Assembly (NCBI GenBank): GCA_937891015.1
Contig: CALAPY010000091.1
Coordinates: 1-64,000 of the forward strand
DNA length: 64,000 bases
Direction of reading: 5' to 3'
Source of the DNA: UBA2108 sp002713215
Lineage (GTDB): Bacteria > Bacteroidota > Bacteroidia > Flavobacteriales_G > Salibacteraceae
The notes below the pieces were generated by a model. That model was not told the origin of the DNA and made no database searches. It was given only the letters and a program-made list of their open reading frames with translations. The translations under genes were made by a program, and so were the position numbers. Below, one piece after another: positions 34,601 to 41,842 of the stretch (positions within the stretch are counted from its first letter, which is position 1; each line of letters starts with the position of its first letter).

Positions 34601-34738
34601 GGTATTTTTCTTGCCCACGGAAAAATCGCTACCAAGAATTCGATGATTTACCTTCTCGTTGATTCCATATCCATTCATGGAATACATGGAAACTATTATA
34701 AGGGCGAGAAAAAGTTTCTGGAGTTTAAAGAATTTCAT
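25697..34738 (-). CDS. Full-length secreted RHS/YD-repeat polymorphic toxin carrying tip A
   Basis: 3,013 aa. The Sec signal peptide is at residues 1-25 (LFLALIIVSMYSMNGYG). About 340-420 resembles the DUF6443-type N-terminal region of Bacteroidota RHS proteins (GKQVSAMQYLDGTGKVRQEQ). About 620-1560 is a long cysteine-rich stretch with many CxxC pairs (CNLCYSC, CSSCIGCD). About 1650-2220 carries YD repeats (YEYNTLNEMTYSETPDGG, YSYDDHGNVKYLI, YSYDPNGNLLTLN). Near 2570 is MTNHLGNVLEVVTDRRG. The core/tip junction YYPFGMVQPG is at about 2732, the core end (RIGRFLSIDPLA, SPYAFSENRVIDGVELEG) runs to about 2812, and the variable tip A spans about 2813-3013. RHS repeats form a shell around the tip. 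The last 280 residues belong to the inserted unit. It lies 17 bp after the LolA-like gene and 1 bp before the TPR immunity gene. Tip activity is unknown. Confidence 0.9.
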   Translation of the reverse strand: MKFFKLQKLFLALIIVSMYSMNGYGINEKVNHRILGSDFSVGKKNTIIDNKFNFMELNQSGANKWDNSFIHKDIKNTVTLAFDRSKPWNFYGVYTLQVELKITYWDETFTQQYPDNVILEVIYDGNCGTTYSDMDLYIFNDALKIETEIVSITETGNGQLNLMQNAYLEVGFDIDRFYAFDYTGFPVVGSLGTFFDHRFTDRELDVHWEHVLGAVAYDLEWTFVSDYHQVAPTSLNYDFDNRATRVRISETQYSIPIVYDKGYLLYRLRPIGRTNDNSDNYQTDIEGRWTTYNGGSGYASGDLLASNDFTNNCIIKINDLGTGQDITPQGQTSNWLFYNQFMDQGKQVSAMQYLDGTGKVRQEQASNHTHNEVMVGASVYDHNGRPAITVMPAPVNGKENFNYVSDLSKVSSTGNPLSNTDFDTDTKRSPKCTLNLVQLDAVNSKGSANYYSSSNADKDGAQAFVPDGNGYTYSRVEYMPDNTGRLFRQGGVGETYQLGSDHETFYNYTDASSDILSTFFDAGNRADITTSYKQVSTTDANKQTTVTVYDVNGNINVSRLTGTTPSNLDQLPNYTGPTLINKQLTDYRVNDKPLEVKATIPVSAGAISVSYDFDVNDFSKCNLCYSCVYDLEIYIEYKSIDGCTTYLFIDQTQKLGTAATAACPGSGFSYSTGPHTYTALTDGSVRIIKKMKINTDAVKQHLNTFSKNSCPETIRSFIPNFEQDQCLKDPCTVECELVWEEDYAAYLLANPSSTLTAADYAIEKKNCIKDCGKISHCEYYKDLLRKDFYPGGQYATYEVDKDGVYSCTDQNSILYGSGSNIADFSSGSFSYTDVDGYNVTVTTIEQYVNLFNSKYAIPWTDQFLQYHPEYNCLDLYCECHQMPDETTAINCNSDEQQEGYFKDLMLSASTFEEAVALGLFNPLGHNLSTLSNFPVTLPSGAGTSKLDLYFSYGPWPTVGRGDFYFNDMHGFILNTEFMYSNTTVNPQIDYNIWAVALILANAWDIDLTDWNDINNFLLGRNLSVSTDVIDLDDLDCDKDRYWMAFRSLYLHKRNEIEFQLRDDYCRPVIANGKTRVFPNFNDLFGLELPNLYTSDPTAIINNSNTLVGTKFTCADLVDDTKAAYVIGEWNDLLDSCSLLATDPNRAHIINAFKEIVKCACSSGYVPMGAQDCPDGITYGGNTFYTFQEVMDYYVTLSQGANWEDDICNVYILKNFTFAHPVSNYTYLDKCGCDLIKETHDDYVTLTGTSSLPLGVEYEYEYFQYVLGFEVDDVPGKLCDCEEAYEKSGGSYVLPSNWNATREQDLADLKVIVPDFLQCSSCIGCDVLDYELTNTPANGSDLSFQERFPWLSASSSNYWTVVQQFLNEKLKLELTVLEYQQLNADCDLYSANSRVVNIGVTDEAADLLKFLNQQIWFGDFTNTTTSSIDIDISNDFYYGTLFQFKPDPDVNKLIEFSTTRGTNYLEMDLNDKGLTGSYTYSCNIHLDDPVTSFDYNTITKFVQIEADLQSTTAGSTVYKFRLTAKTISGATEYIYGTSCFPIYEKMSTNNKPQLCTGGWETKSYLDKCGNRTLAAIARNKAERDFDQWLSVELVKFEEEYRTHCGILNNENFPMEYNDQSYSATLYYYDLADNLVRTVPPKGVDPANPANHTYNTYYEYNTLNEMTYSETPDGGETQFWYDEFGRIVLSQNKQQKKDFQYAYTLYDVENRIVESGIMTNVDASNPTVELTAIDDDMAQNPNTLSSFLTPLYDASPTPACTAKCRTEVVHTIYDFAHGQVAIDLDAALDKFENPEYHDFVQENLRSRVASVIYQDVYAYESAQQRVDYNQYTTATHYSYDDHGNVKYLIQDNADLKRFEHDKKIMKYSYDLVAGQVSEMVYQQGEADQLYHRYSYDADNRLNEVLVSNDGEIWEKEADYKYMAHGPLARTEVGQDKYQGVDYAYTLQGWLKGVNSTTMNRTRDIGQDANTGDGYLLNENDLHRHVGHDAFGFSLGYHEADYSSIENFSTAQNFLAEVPTGSSYKTAIRDLYNGNISHMEVALTDNFNNALPIYGREYRYDQLNRITASNNFTGSTIETNNTFAATPAVTDYNTTYSYDPNGNLLTLNRNAYTLSGTTLLMDQLAYIPKSLTTNQLDGVIDGASGSGWGVDLESQAGNNYQYDDIGRLIADVSEDIGLAIPASGNGEIEWTSRSKVKAITRKSASNKYDLDFTYSPDDQRVSKVAKPKRLGSLLNELHWEKTYYVRDHSGNPIAVYNVKAADPELETYKLFCLDDNSLMFTYVMFEDPATSISGPATDYSSYASASDAAYHLANQINLATTTPNFYAVAVGPCIKVFAYDPQTDLNDVSLVTYVSDPNEAIMNPGTLVNGGGNKSLQLTLAEHHLYGSKRLAIEKPNLMVAEMLLDPYIESSGGEIDWENTTYSVNQKHKGRYMLFTLTSSPMNPIINDLTNLLVGESFHITMNGEPLFPDDPAPSCVGSSNMLDYFQYLADQINANSVKYRAYVVDNGGGNYTLYIQSLFKVNTATLYILDSYVNNTLLSSYAVPSNSFINKAKFTKGRKYFEMTNHLGNVLEVVTDRRGLAVNTTVEVDDDFHKLVPLETNLWTTTNGDNWHTGTSLRVFKHLTSTTAALKVARSFTTTASTSYEITIALEALSCNDFTINVKDGATVIYTTTTGTDKFFKFGITASGTQLTVEIENGTCTGGGEAFKVMQFTVAKVDNTDPTYACVDSYNDYYPFGMVQPGRNGSSDGYRYGFQGQEHDDEFKGTGNSVNYKFRMHDPRIGRFLSIDPLAPEYPHNSPYAFSENRVIDGVELEGLEFKEAGKGAKVDTEKKKVTLAQDNLTDIPVPPAQLKNLNEEGTIPKNVDPFSAQKGGLTATTYAGVKVKAGKANPEAKVNSDGSTSFGSNGVTVNSDSEIDLGFFSYSKKVETRTEYVTTTNPVTGNKMTVKNDYKRVTESATLLGMGGQRTYLTVNGFQVIRDEHRPLYKLSVGKGLNKNVGVGVDMQLLGPVTEKN
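26520..26538. repeat. Core/tip junction direct repeat (putative attachment site), copy 3, inside the RHS gene
   Basis: Exact copy of 7930-7948. It encodes FGMVQP (about residues 2734-2739) in the full-length RHS protein. To its right is the unique RHS core; to its left is the inserted unit. Confidence 0.65.
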
Positions 34739-34755
34739 TTTCGTCGTGTTAAAGA

Positions 34756-35454
34756 TTATTTTAGATAATTAAGTAATTGGTATTCGCGGTATTTGTTGGT
34801 TAACTGAATACCGTTACCGTTTTGAACATAAACCGAGTTTAAAATGGCCTCAATTTTATATTGGGGTTTGGCGTAACTTACTTTATAGAATTTAATTTTT
34901 CCGTAAACCTCATGTTCTTTGCCATTTACAAAGGCGTTGTTTCTGTTTTTTATCTCAATTTGAGTTAGCTTTTTCGCCTTCGAATCCACCTGAATTATTG
35001 CTTTTTCGAATCGGGCATTGTCTGGGTAATCAATCTTGTAGCTTCGAATTGGGCCTGTAGAATTATTACTTACTGAAACGCCAGGAAAGGAATTAAATAA
35101 GGAATCCATTGGCAGTTGGTGTTTGCTGGCATCTAATTCTCCCATAGCCGGGTACAAACTCACCGTTTTGTGTTCGTGGTTTATTCTTAGCACCACATGA
35201 CTGGAAACAATAGATTCCTCTTGTTCGCTCTTTAGCCAAACATAGTTGGGCGTACGTACATAGCTGGTCTTCCTTTGCTCGTACGATTTGGGCAATCGAT
35301 CCAAATGAATGCTGTATTCGAGCTCCATTTGCAGGTAGCTGGACACATTCATTTTTTGATAAACCTCTTGCAATAAAGAGGGATGAGGGTGATTTCCTGC
35401 ATACAATGATGCAGTTGTAAAAATTAAAACGATAAGGTTCAACATTCTTTTCAT
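34756..35454 (-). CDS. Exported LolA-like protein
   Basis: 232 aa with a signal peptide (MKRMLNLIVLIFTTASLYAG). The mature part looks like one antiparallel beta sheet with a basic rim, as in LolA/DUF-type outer-membrane lipid carriers: strands around MELEYSIHLDRL, SYVRTPNYVWLKS, VVLRINHEHKTVSLYP, and KKLTQIEIKNRNN followed by YGKIKFYKVSY. The fold call is tentative. It sits 3 bp after the SpvB-like gene and 17 bp before the RHS gene, so it probably helps the two large proteins reach or cross the envelope. Confidence 0.6.
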   Translation of the reverse strand: MKRMLNLIVLIFTTASLYAGNHPHPSLLQEVYQKMNVSSYLQMELEYSIHLDRLPKSYEQRKTSYVRTPNYVWLKSEQEESIVSSHVVLRINHEHKTVSLYPAMGELDASKHQLPMDSLFNSFPGVSVSNNSTGPIRSYKIDYPDNARFEKAIIQVDSKAKKLTQIEIKNRNNAFVNGKEHEVYGKIKFYKVSYAKPQYKIEAILNSVYVQNGNGIQLTNKYREYQLLNYLK

Positions 35455-35457
35455 GGT

Positions 35458-38400
35458 CTAATTCGATTTAACAATGGATTGATGCGATTCCGAAACCGAA
35501 ATGGTTCCCTTCTGAGTTTCTCTTCGTATGTGGGTCATTTGACCTTCGTCGTCAAACTGGTACATAATGGCGTAGTTATTCTCATCCAGTTCAGCCACTT
35601 TTCTCAGGTTAACTGGGTCATAAACTGAAGCGGTCATATTAGCGGCCCAGGGTTGAATTCGCAGGTCGTCGATATAAATATTGGACGTTCCGTTATTCTT
35701 AAAAATAACCTGAATGTAATTCTCTGCACAACCTGCTGATTTGTCCATGTAAAAACGCAGATCAAACTTTTGCCAACCGTCTATTATTTTCGATCGGGTT
35801 ATTTCTTTTTTTACTGCAGCATTACAACCAGAACAGTTGCCGATATCAATATCAAAATCGGAATAGGTGGTCACCAGCTTACCAGTACCAGTATTATAAG
35901 GTTCATCGCTTTGCTTTACCCACACACTTATGAGGTAAGATTTATCCGATGAAGGGTACACCGTTGGGCTAAAACGAGTTCGGTTTCGCCAATCGTAGTA
36001 TTGGTATGCCTTAAATAAAACACATCCTGGCGATCCTGGTGCGGTAATGTTTATTATCTTACCATTTACCGCTACATCCGTTGGATCCCAGACCAACTCC
36101 GGAGTGTTTAAGGTTTGTTCAACTTTTTCCGTACCTCCAGCAGTTAGTTTAAAACTATGCTTTCCTGTATGCGCATATTCGTCCGTCACCTTCGACCGGG
36201 TCATATCGAAATGAATATCCTTACAATCGGCGCAACTTTTAACCAGTTGTCCTCCAACCGAAATTTGGTTGGAAAAGAGCGTTTCCTTATCCTCAAAATT
36301 TTCGGATACGATTTCTCCCTGCCGTGCATTAGTAGCTTTTGCTTTGATCAAGGTATTGTTATATCCGGCTAAATTGGACGAATAGGTTTGGGTATGGTCT
36401 ACTACCTCTTCCGGGACTCCCTCAGGAGAATAGGAAGTTACTTCAGACGTAGTTATCCATTTGCAGCCCGGTAAATTGCACGACGACAGTGGACCAAAAC
36501 TTCTTCCGTGTAACAAGGGAGTTGAGTTATAAAGGAAGAAGGGATCCATGCTGTATTTACCCTGATCATCAACTGGAATAAAGTTATGTGCAGCCGTTTT
36601 GGTATTCTGATTCCTTACTCCAAAATACTGGTGAGTCCTCATTGGACGCCAGTTCCCCAAAACACCCTTTATGTAGGGATTAACTATACTTCCATCGTAT
36701 AGGGAAGTAGTGCAGGAAGAGGTAACGGTGGGTACACAAGTTACGTTGTTATCTCCAGGCAACCCGTATCCCCTCCAGTTTTCACTGTATTCCTGTGCTG
36801 AACTTTGCAGAACACCTGCATAGGCAGCATTGGATGCATTATAAATGGTATTTCCATGAGTGGGAGCGTTATCTTTAATCGAAAACCCACCCAAATTGGC
36901 GCTTAAATGATTTCTCCTGCCCGACCTTACAATCTTAAATTCTCGTATTTTCTGCTGGTCAACAATGATGGCACCGGTACGATCGACCAGGTAAAGTCGT
37001 TCACAGGCTGCCCCTGGTAACTCGTTATAACCCAACATAACCCAATATCGTTTAGTATCCCAGGTCCATACTCCTGCCAATTCATTTTTTATAATTACCT
37101 CATCTCCCGGAAAGAAAATACCGCTTGCGGCCGATGTTATTAATCCGTTTACGTCTACAAATTCATTTAATGAATGCTCTGTAAGTACCACACAGTTGTT
37201 ATCCGATGCAGTTCCCATGCCTTCATAAACCCAGTGTGATGGATAGTTGAAATCGTAGACCGGATCCAGGTATCGGTTCGTCCTGGTTTTTAGAATCGGA
37301 GCACCCGTTCTTTGATCCAGATAAGCATTGTTTACTACTTTGAGGTAATTCTCGTTTCGGGTTTGAACCGATTTAAGAATTCCATAGCGCATGATCACCT
37401 TATTGATGGTAGCACTTTTGAAATAACGTTCGTCCTTATTTTGGAAGAGAAAAAGAGAAAAGGTAGGAACCACGTATCCACTTACTGTACTAACATCCAC
37501 ATTGGTTTTAACGGGTTTGGTTTCGGTTAAACTATGACTAAAACGCGAATCCAATACCACATCTACATCTTTCCCGTAGTGCTTGTTAAGCGTAGTATTG
37601 TCAACCACATTTCCTTGTTCGTCTATGGCCGGAAATTGATTATCCAATTCCCGAATGTCCTCACTATAGTTGTATTGTTCCTGAGAAATCAATGTTTCCT
37701 GGCCAAATAAATCCATTCCATATTCGGACTCGCTTTTCATTTTACCATGCATGTCATTCAGCTCCAGTATAAATCCCTGGCTGGCCTCCATGGAGTAGGT
37801 ACTATTGGACTCAAACATCGACTGCAACAATTTTGGTTTTTCTTCAATCTTTTTAGGCTCCGTCCTACTATGTCGAATCGGGAAATCCTTAGCCGTATAA
37901 AACTCGCTTACGGTATAACCAACCGTATTTTTGGTTACACCGGTATAGTCAAGAGGCATACTCTTCACTCTTGAATAGACCACAGATGCACCTGGATATA
38001 AAAAATCTGCAAAGGGCTCCTCCATATAGAGGTAATCGTTGTTGGTATAGCTCCTTTTTACCGTATACTTTTCGGGTTGTCTTAATGGGTTTTCCTCACC
38101 ACCGGCCTGGGGTTCGTTACAAGAAACTCCGCTGGTTCCACCACCTTCAAGCTCGTATTCGAATTGCTGACCGGTAACTATTTCATCTTCACCACCGGCA
38201 CTCCATCCGTCTTCCACCGTAATTTTCTTTACCCGGTGCCCACCACCAATTTTATCACCGGGATGATTTAAACGAACAAAGGAACGTAGCACGTCAACCT
38301 CTTCAGCTACTCCATCTTTGGCCCAAACGTAATTCTGTCCCTTAAAAATAGCTTTGGTATCCGATGCCAGTTGTTTAAAATAACCCGCTGTTTGCTGGCT

Positions 38401-41400
38401 AAACCCTGATGCACCGATATTGGCCCTCATATAAAAATTCAGAAATGCGCTAGCATACTGGAAAGCAGCAATGGCTATTGGGTTTAACCGGGAACCCTTT
38501 TCCTTCTTTAAATGCAAATCCTGCATTTTTACAATCACATGATGATCCGATGTGGTACCAATCCGTTCTACAGCCATATCATTCTTATCTATATCGGCGT
38601 ATCCCGTAACAAAATCATAGGACTCGTTGTTTTCCCGCAGCATTTTTAAAAAGACTTTAAAAAACAGGTGTTTCACTTCTCCGAAATAGATCTCCTGAAC
38701 GTATTTTTTCTTTTCAGGGGCGGTGGTCAATGCAGTTAATGCAGCATCATCGGGCAAGAAAATAACGATATAGCTATTGTTGTCCAAAGAACTTCTGTCG
38801 TATAAGGTAGATTCGGTACTGGTCCCAACGTTGCGTCTAAATCCATCGACCTCAAACATTTTCATTGTCCTCCTGTTTTGAACATAGGAGTAGCGATCTG
38901 CCTCATAATCAATTTTCATAATACTGCCACTGGGCATAGCAATGGAAGTCATATTCCACGCCCTGGCTGCTTCGTCTGCGGTTACCGGGTTTTGATCCGC
39001 ATAGGTATATTCGAAGTTTGCCAATGGATTCCCATTCTTTCCATTGTAAACATCGGTACCCGTACCCGTAACTGCTGCTTGTTTCTTATAATTCCCCCAT
39101 CGGTCGATTTCCTCAACCTTATAATCCGGGTTAATTACGGTAGGGGTCGAAGCATTATCGCTTCCATATTCAAATTCGTAAGGACTGTACTTACTTCTTT
39201 CCGTTGAATTACCGTAGGTGTAATAAACCTTTTTTAGGGTCAGCTTTCCTTTGTTCCAGTTTCTATTGTTTTGTTGACCGGGATCGTCATCATAATTCGG
39301 ATCAATCAAACTGGCTCCTGAATTATTGTGAACACCTCCGCACAACGAATAATCGTATTCAAAATGAACACTCTTTATGGGCACCGGAGTACCCGAAGTT
39401 GCCGTATTGATCTTATCCTGGCGGGTATACAGATCGATCCGGTCCAGTTTCTTTATGGCCATTCCCAGGTTTGTTTTGGTTCCTCCATCTTCTCCCGGAA
39501 CTCCATATCCGTCCAGGCGATCGCTCAATGTAAATTCTGCTACGTAGTTTTTAGTTTCAATGGAATGCAACACCCATATTTCCTTCTCTCCGTAGATATA
39601 CGACCCCATGTCGTCATCCTTATTGAAATAGGACAGTGGATTATACTTGGCTGTATTTTCCAGAAAGGGGTCCCTCCACTTAAAGTTGGTTTCCAGTTTG
39701 GTGTAGTTAAATTTGGTGTATTTTCCCAAATCATCAGGGCTCGGTCCATCTCCAGTAATGTCAACGTAGTCGGGAGATAGCATTGCGGTCAATAAATATG
39801 AGGTAGCATGGGCAGGAACCTCTTTGGAGTCAAAAGAATTACTCATTCCAATAGAATTGCCTGTTGTATTATCGGCTCCCGCCACATAACCCACAAGTCC
39901 GTCCTTAAAATTATCTTGATCGTAGGACGCATTAAAAGAAACTTCTTTTTGCTTCAAGTTATATACAGGTAATCCATACACATAACGTTGTCCGTTCCCA
40001 TTGGTAACCGCTAACTCGGAGAAATGATGGGCTTTGCGATTGGCTTCAATTCTGTCCAGTTCATCAAAATTATTGTAAACCTGCTTGTTGGCTTCTGGTA
40101 ATGTATTGGATTTAGAGCCATTAAAACTAAAAGAGTTATAGGAATGAATCTTCTTGTTCAGCCCAAAATTGGATGCCTCATCGGCCGTTAAATAAGAGAT
40201 AATGGAATTCGTATTGTTCTCTCCTGTATGCTGTTTTAATGCCATATTAAAAGACCCCGAGTTGCCATCATCGGTCAGGTACTTGGTTTGATCGCTTAGC
40301 TGCACAGCCAACGCCTTGTCCGGTTCCAAAGCACCATCAACTAAACTATTTTCGAAAGGCGCATTTTCACCAGCTGCCTTAAAATAGAATGTTCGATAGC
40401 CATCAACGCCCGTACTTGTCTCAACATCTTCCTTTTTCTTAAACTTAAACTTGTCTGTCAACGAACTATTCATAGACCATCCCCCTGATTGGTTGAAGAA
40501 CGATATGCTGGTGGTATTTAGTCCGGCCTTTACCTTGTCGCCAAAACCGGCATCACCTGAAACCTGGTCCTGCGAGTTTGATTCAATCACTCTCGGGTCA
40601 TGCACCATTCCCAAATCATTTCTATAAGGCCTAAACGACTGAGAGAGTCCGGCTGCATTTGCAGTATAGGAGTCATACATCATAGCTACAAAAGGCAACC
40701 GGGGAGTACCGTTATAAAACGGGCCGTCCTTATCGCGGTTAAAATCCATAACATCGTATGCATTGGCATTTTCCGAATAGCAGTAACCATACGCCTCCCG
40801 ATCCCAATTTTCAATAGCAATCGACTGTTTTATATAAGTTCCCTTGGTAGCTCCCTTAAAGTTGGCCCATTTTACTTCACCCCCAATTCCAAAATCAAAG
40901 CTAAAAGCGGTAATTTTTCGGGTTGTTGGTGTATAAGGAACATAGGATTGTTCTCCGATAGCCATGTATCCACCAAAAGAAGTTCCAACGCTAACACCTC
41001 CACCTCTTTTAGTCCTAGTCTTACCATTTTTTTTCTTTTTTTCACCAACTTTCTTACCTCCGGTTTGAACATTAATGCTGGCACTGGCGTTATATCCCTT
41101 TATTCCATAGCCCGAGTTTATTGATGTACCTATATTCATACCCATAGAGGATCCTGAAAATGCACCCGAAGTAGCGTTAAGCCTAAGCCCGGCATACGGG
41201 CTTACAGTAATTCCGTCATACGAATTATTGGTTAAATCCAAACCGATGGACGGAGAAACTGTATTTCCAATAGAAGCTCCTAAGGTCTGAGATTGTTCAA
41301 AGCCCAACCCCCTATAACTGTTGTAAAACACTCCGTATGAGTTACCTCCACTAATACCTGCATTTTTTGGGTTATTGTCTGATTTATTAAAGCCCGTGTA

Positions 41401-41832
41401 TTCCACTGTGCCACTGAAAAAAACACCATAGGTTTCGTCATCCTTCATGTGCTTTTTGTAGGATATTTTGTCGGCACCGTTAAAATCGTCCGGTAATCCA
41501 CGTACATTACGCTGGATTGCCCCAGGACTCAGGTTCCAACCCAATCCTACCCAGGTGGCTTCCTGGTCCATGCTAACACCGGAATTGTAGGTTAAATTTA
41601 AGGGATAGCCATCCACATCCAACAGTGGTAGGTTATAGGAGAAGTCTCCTGTCGAAGGATTAACCAGGTCAGTCGTATTTCCCGAAGCCATTCCAACAAA
41701 TTCGGGCTGGGTAGCACCACTGTTAAGCGCCCATGCTGCTGTTGGAGCTACAATTTCGGTTAAGAACAGCAGGTTAAAAATACTGGCTACAATTCTTCTC
41801 GTATTTCTTTTTCTAAGTCTTTTGAATATCAT
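35458..41832 (-). CDS. SpvB/TcB-like giant secreted protein, likely partner of the RHS toxin
   Basis: 2,124 aa. A signal-like hydrophobic segment is at residues 14-37 (SIFNLLFLTEIVAPTAAWAL). Residues 50-110 carry the SpvB-type opening found in Tc toxin B components and Bacteroidota relatives (NPSTGDFSYNLPLLDVDGYP, NLTYNSGVSMDQEATWVGLG, WNLSPGAIQRNV). Glycine- and asparagine-rich beta segments follow. Near 1900-2040 is a CBM-like jelly roll (GKHSFKLTAGG, WQKFDLRFYMDKSAGCAENY, NIYIDDLRIQPW). The end has a single YD-like unit (NYAIMYQFDDEGQMTHIRRE). In Tc toxins the B and C parts form one cage. Adjacency to the RHS gene suggests a similar two-part shell; this is inference. It starts 10 bp after the preceding gene. 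Confidence 0.8.
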   Translation of the reverse strand: MIFKRLRKRNTRRIVASIFNLLFLTEIVAPTAAWALNSGATQPEFVGMASGNTTDLVNPSTGDFSYNLPLLDVDGYPLNLTYNSGVSMDQEATWVGLGWNLSPGAIQRNVRGLPDDFNGADKISYKKHMKDDETYGVFFSGTVEYTGFNKSDNNPKNAGISGGNSYGVFYNSYRGLGFEQSQTLGASIGNTVSPSIGLDLTNNSYDGITVSPYAGLRLNATSGAFSGSSMGMNIGTSINSGYGIKGYNASASINVQTGGKKVGEKKKKNGKTRTKRGGGVSVGTSFGGYMAIGEQSYVPYTPTTRKITAFSFDFGIGGEVKWANFKGATKGTYIKQSIAIENWDREAYGYCYSENANAYDVMDFNRDKDGPFYNGTPRLPFVAMMYDSYTANAAGLSQSFRPYRNDLGMVHDPRVIESNSQDQVSGDAGFGDKVKAGLNTTSISFFNQSGGWSMNSSLTDKFKFKKKEDVETSTGVDGYRTFYFKAAGENAPFENSLVDGALEPDKALAVQLSDQTKYLTDDGNSGSFNMALKQHTGENNTNSIISYLTADEASNFGLNKKIHSYNSFSFNGSKSNTLPEANKQVYNNFDELDRIEANRKAHHFSELAVTNGNGQRYVYGLPVYNLKQKEVSFNASYDQDNFKDGLVGYVAGADNTTGNSIGMSNSFDSKEVPAHATSYLLTAMLSPDYVDITGDGPSPDDLGKYTKFNYTKLETNFKWRDPFLENTAKYNPLSYFNKDDDMGSYIYGEKEIWVLHSIETKNYVAEFTLSDRLDGYGVPGEDGGTKTNLGMAIKKLDRIDLYTRQDKINTATSGTPVPIKSVHFEYDYSLCGGVHNNSGASLIDPNYDDDPGQQNNRNWNKGKLTLKKVYYTYGNSTERSKYSPYEFEYGSDNASTPTVINPDYKVEEIDRWGNYKKQAAVTGTGTDVYNGKNGNPLANFEYTYADQNPVTADEAARAWNMTSIAMPSGSIMKIDYEADRYSYVQNRRTMKMFEVDGFRRNVGTSTESTLYDRSSLDNNSYIVIFLPDDAALTALTTAPEKKKYVQEIYFGEVKHLFFKVFLKMLRENNESYDFVTGYADIDKNDMAVERIGTTSDHHVIVKMQDLHLKKEKGSRLNPIAIAAFQYASAFLNFYMRANIGASGFSQQTAGYFKQLASDTKAIFKGQNYVWAKDGVAEEVDVLRSFVRLNHPGDKIGGGHRVKKITVEDGWSAGGEDEIVTGQQFEYELEGGGTSGVSCNEPQAGGEENPLRQPEKYTVKRSYTNNDYLYMEEPFADFLYPGASVVYSRVKSMPLDYTGVTKNTVGYTVSEFYTAKDFPIRHSRTEPKKIEEKPKLLQSMFESNSTYSMEASQGFILELNDMHGKMKSESEYGMDLFGQETLISQEQYNYSEDIRELDNQFPAIDEQGNVVDNTTLNKHYGKDVDVVLDSRFSHSLTETKPVKTNVDVSTVSGYVVPTFSLFLFQNKDERYFKSATINKVIMRYGILKSVQTRNENYLKVVNNAYLDQRTGAPILKTRTNRYLDPVYDFNYPSHWVYEGMGTASDNNCVVLTEHSLNEFVDVNGLITSAASGIFFPGDEVIIKNELAGVWTWDTKRYWVMLGYNELPGAACERLYLVDRTGAIIVDQQKIREFKIVRSGRRNHLSANLGGFSIKDNAPTHGNTIYNASNAAYAGVLQSSAQEYSENWRGYGLPGDNNVTCVPTVTSSCTTSLYDGSIVNPYIKGVLGNWRPMRTHQYFGVRNQNTKTAAHNFIPVDDQGKYSMDPFFLYNSTPLLHGRSFGPLSSCNLPGCKWITTSEVTSYSPEGVPEEVVDHTQTYSSNLAGYNNTLIKAKATNARQGEIVSENFEDKETLFSNQISVGGQLVKSCADCKDIHFDMTRSKVTDEYAHTGKHSFKLTAGGTEKVEQTLNTPELVWDPTDVAVNGKIINITAPGSPGCVLFKAYQYYDWRNRTRFSPTVYPSSDKSYLISVWVKQSDEPYNTGTGKLVTTYSDFDIDIGNCSGCNAAVKKEITRSKIIDGWQKFDLRFYMDKSAGCAENYIQVIFKNNGTSNIYIDDLRIQPWAANMTASVYDPVNLRKVAELDENNYAIMYQFDDEGQMTHIRRETQKGTISVSESHQSIVKSN

Positions 41833-41842
41833 GAGAATGCTT

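Noticed and set aside
40600..41124. 174-aa plus-strand frame opposite the SpvB-like gene
   Set aside because: Antisense shadow within a continuous, well-supported 2,124-aa frame.
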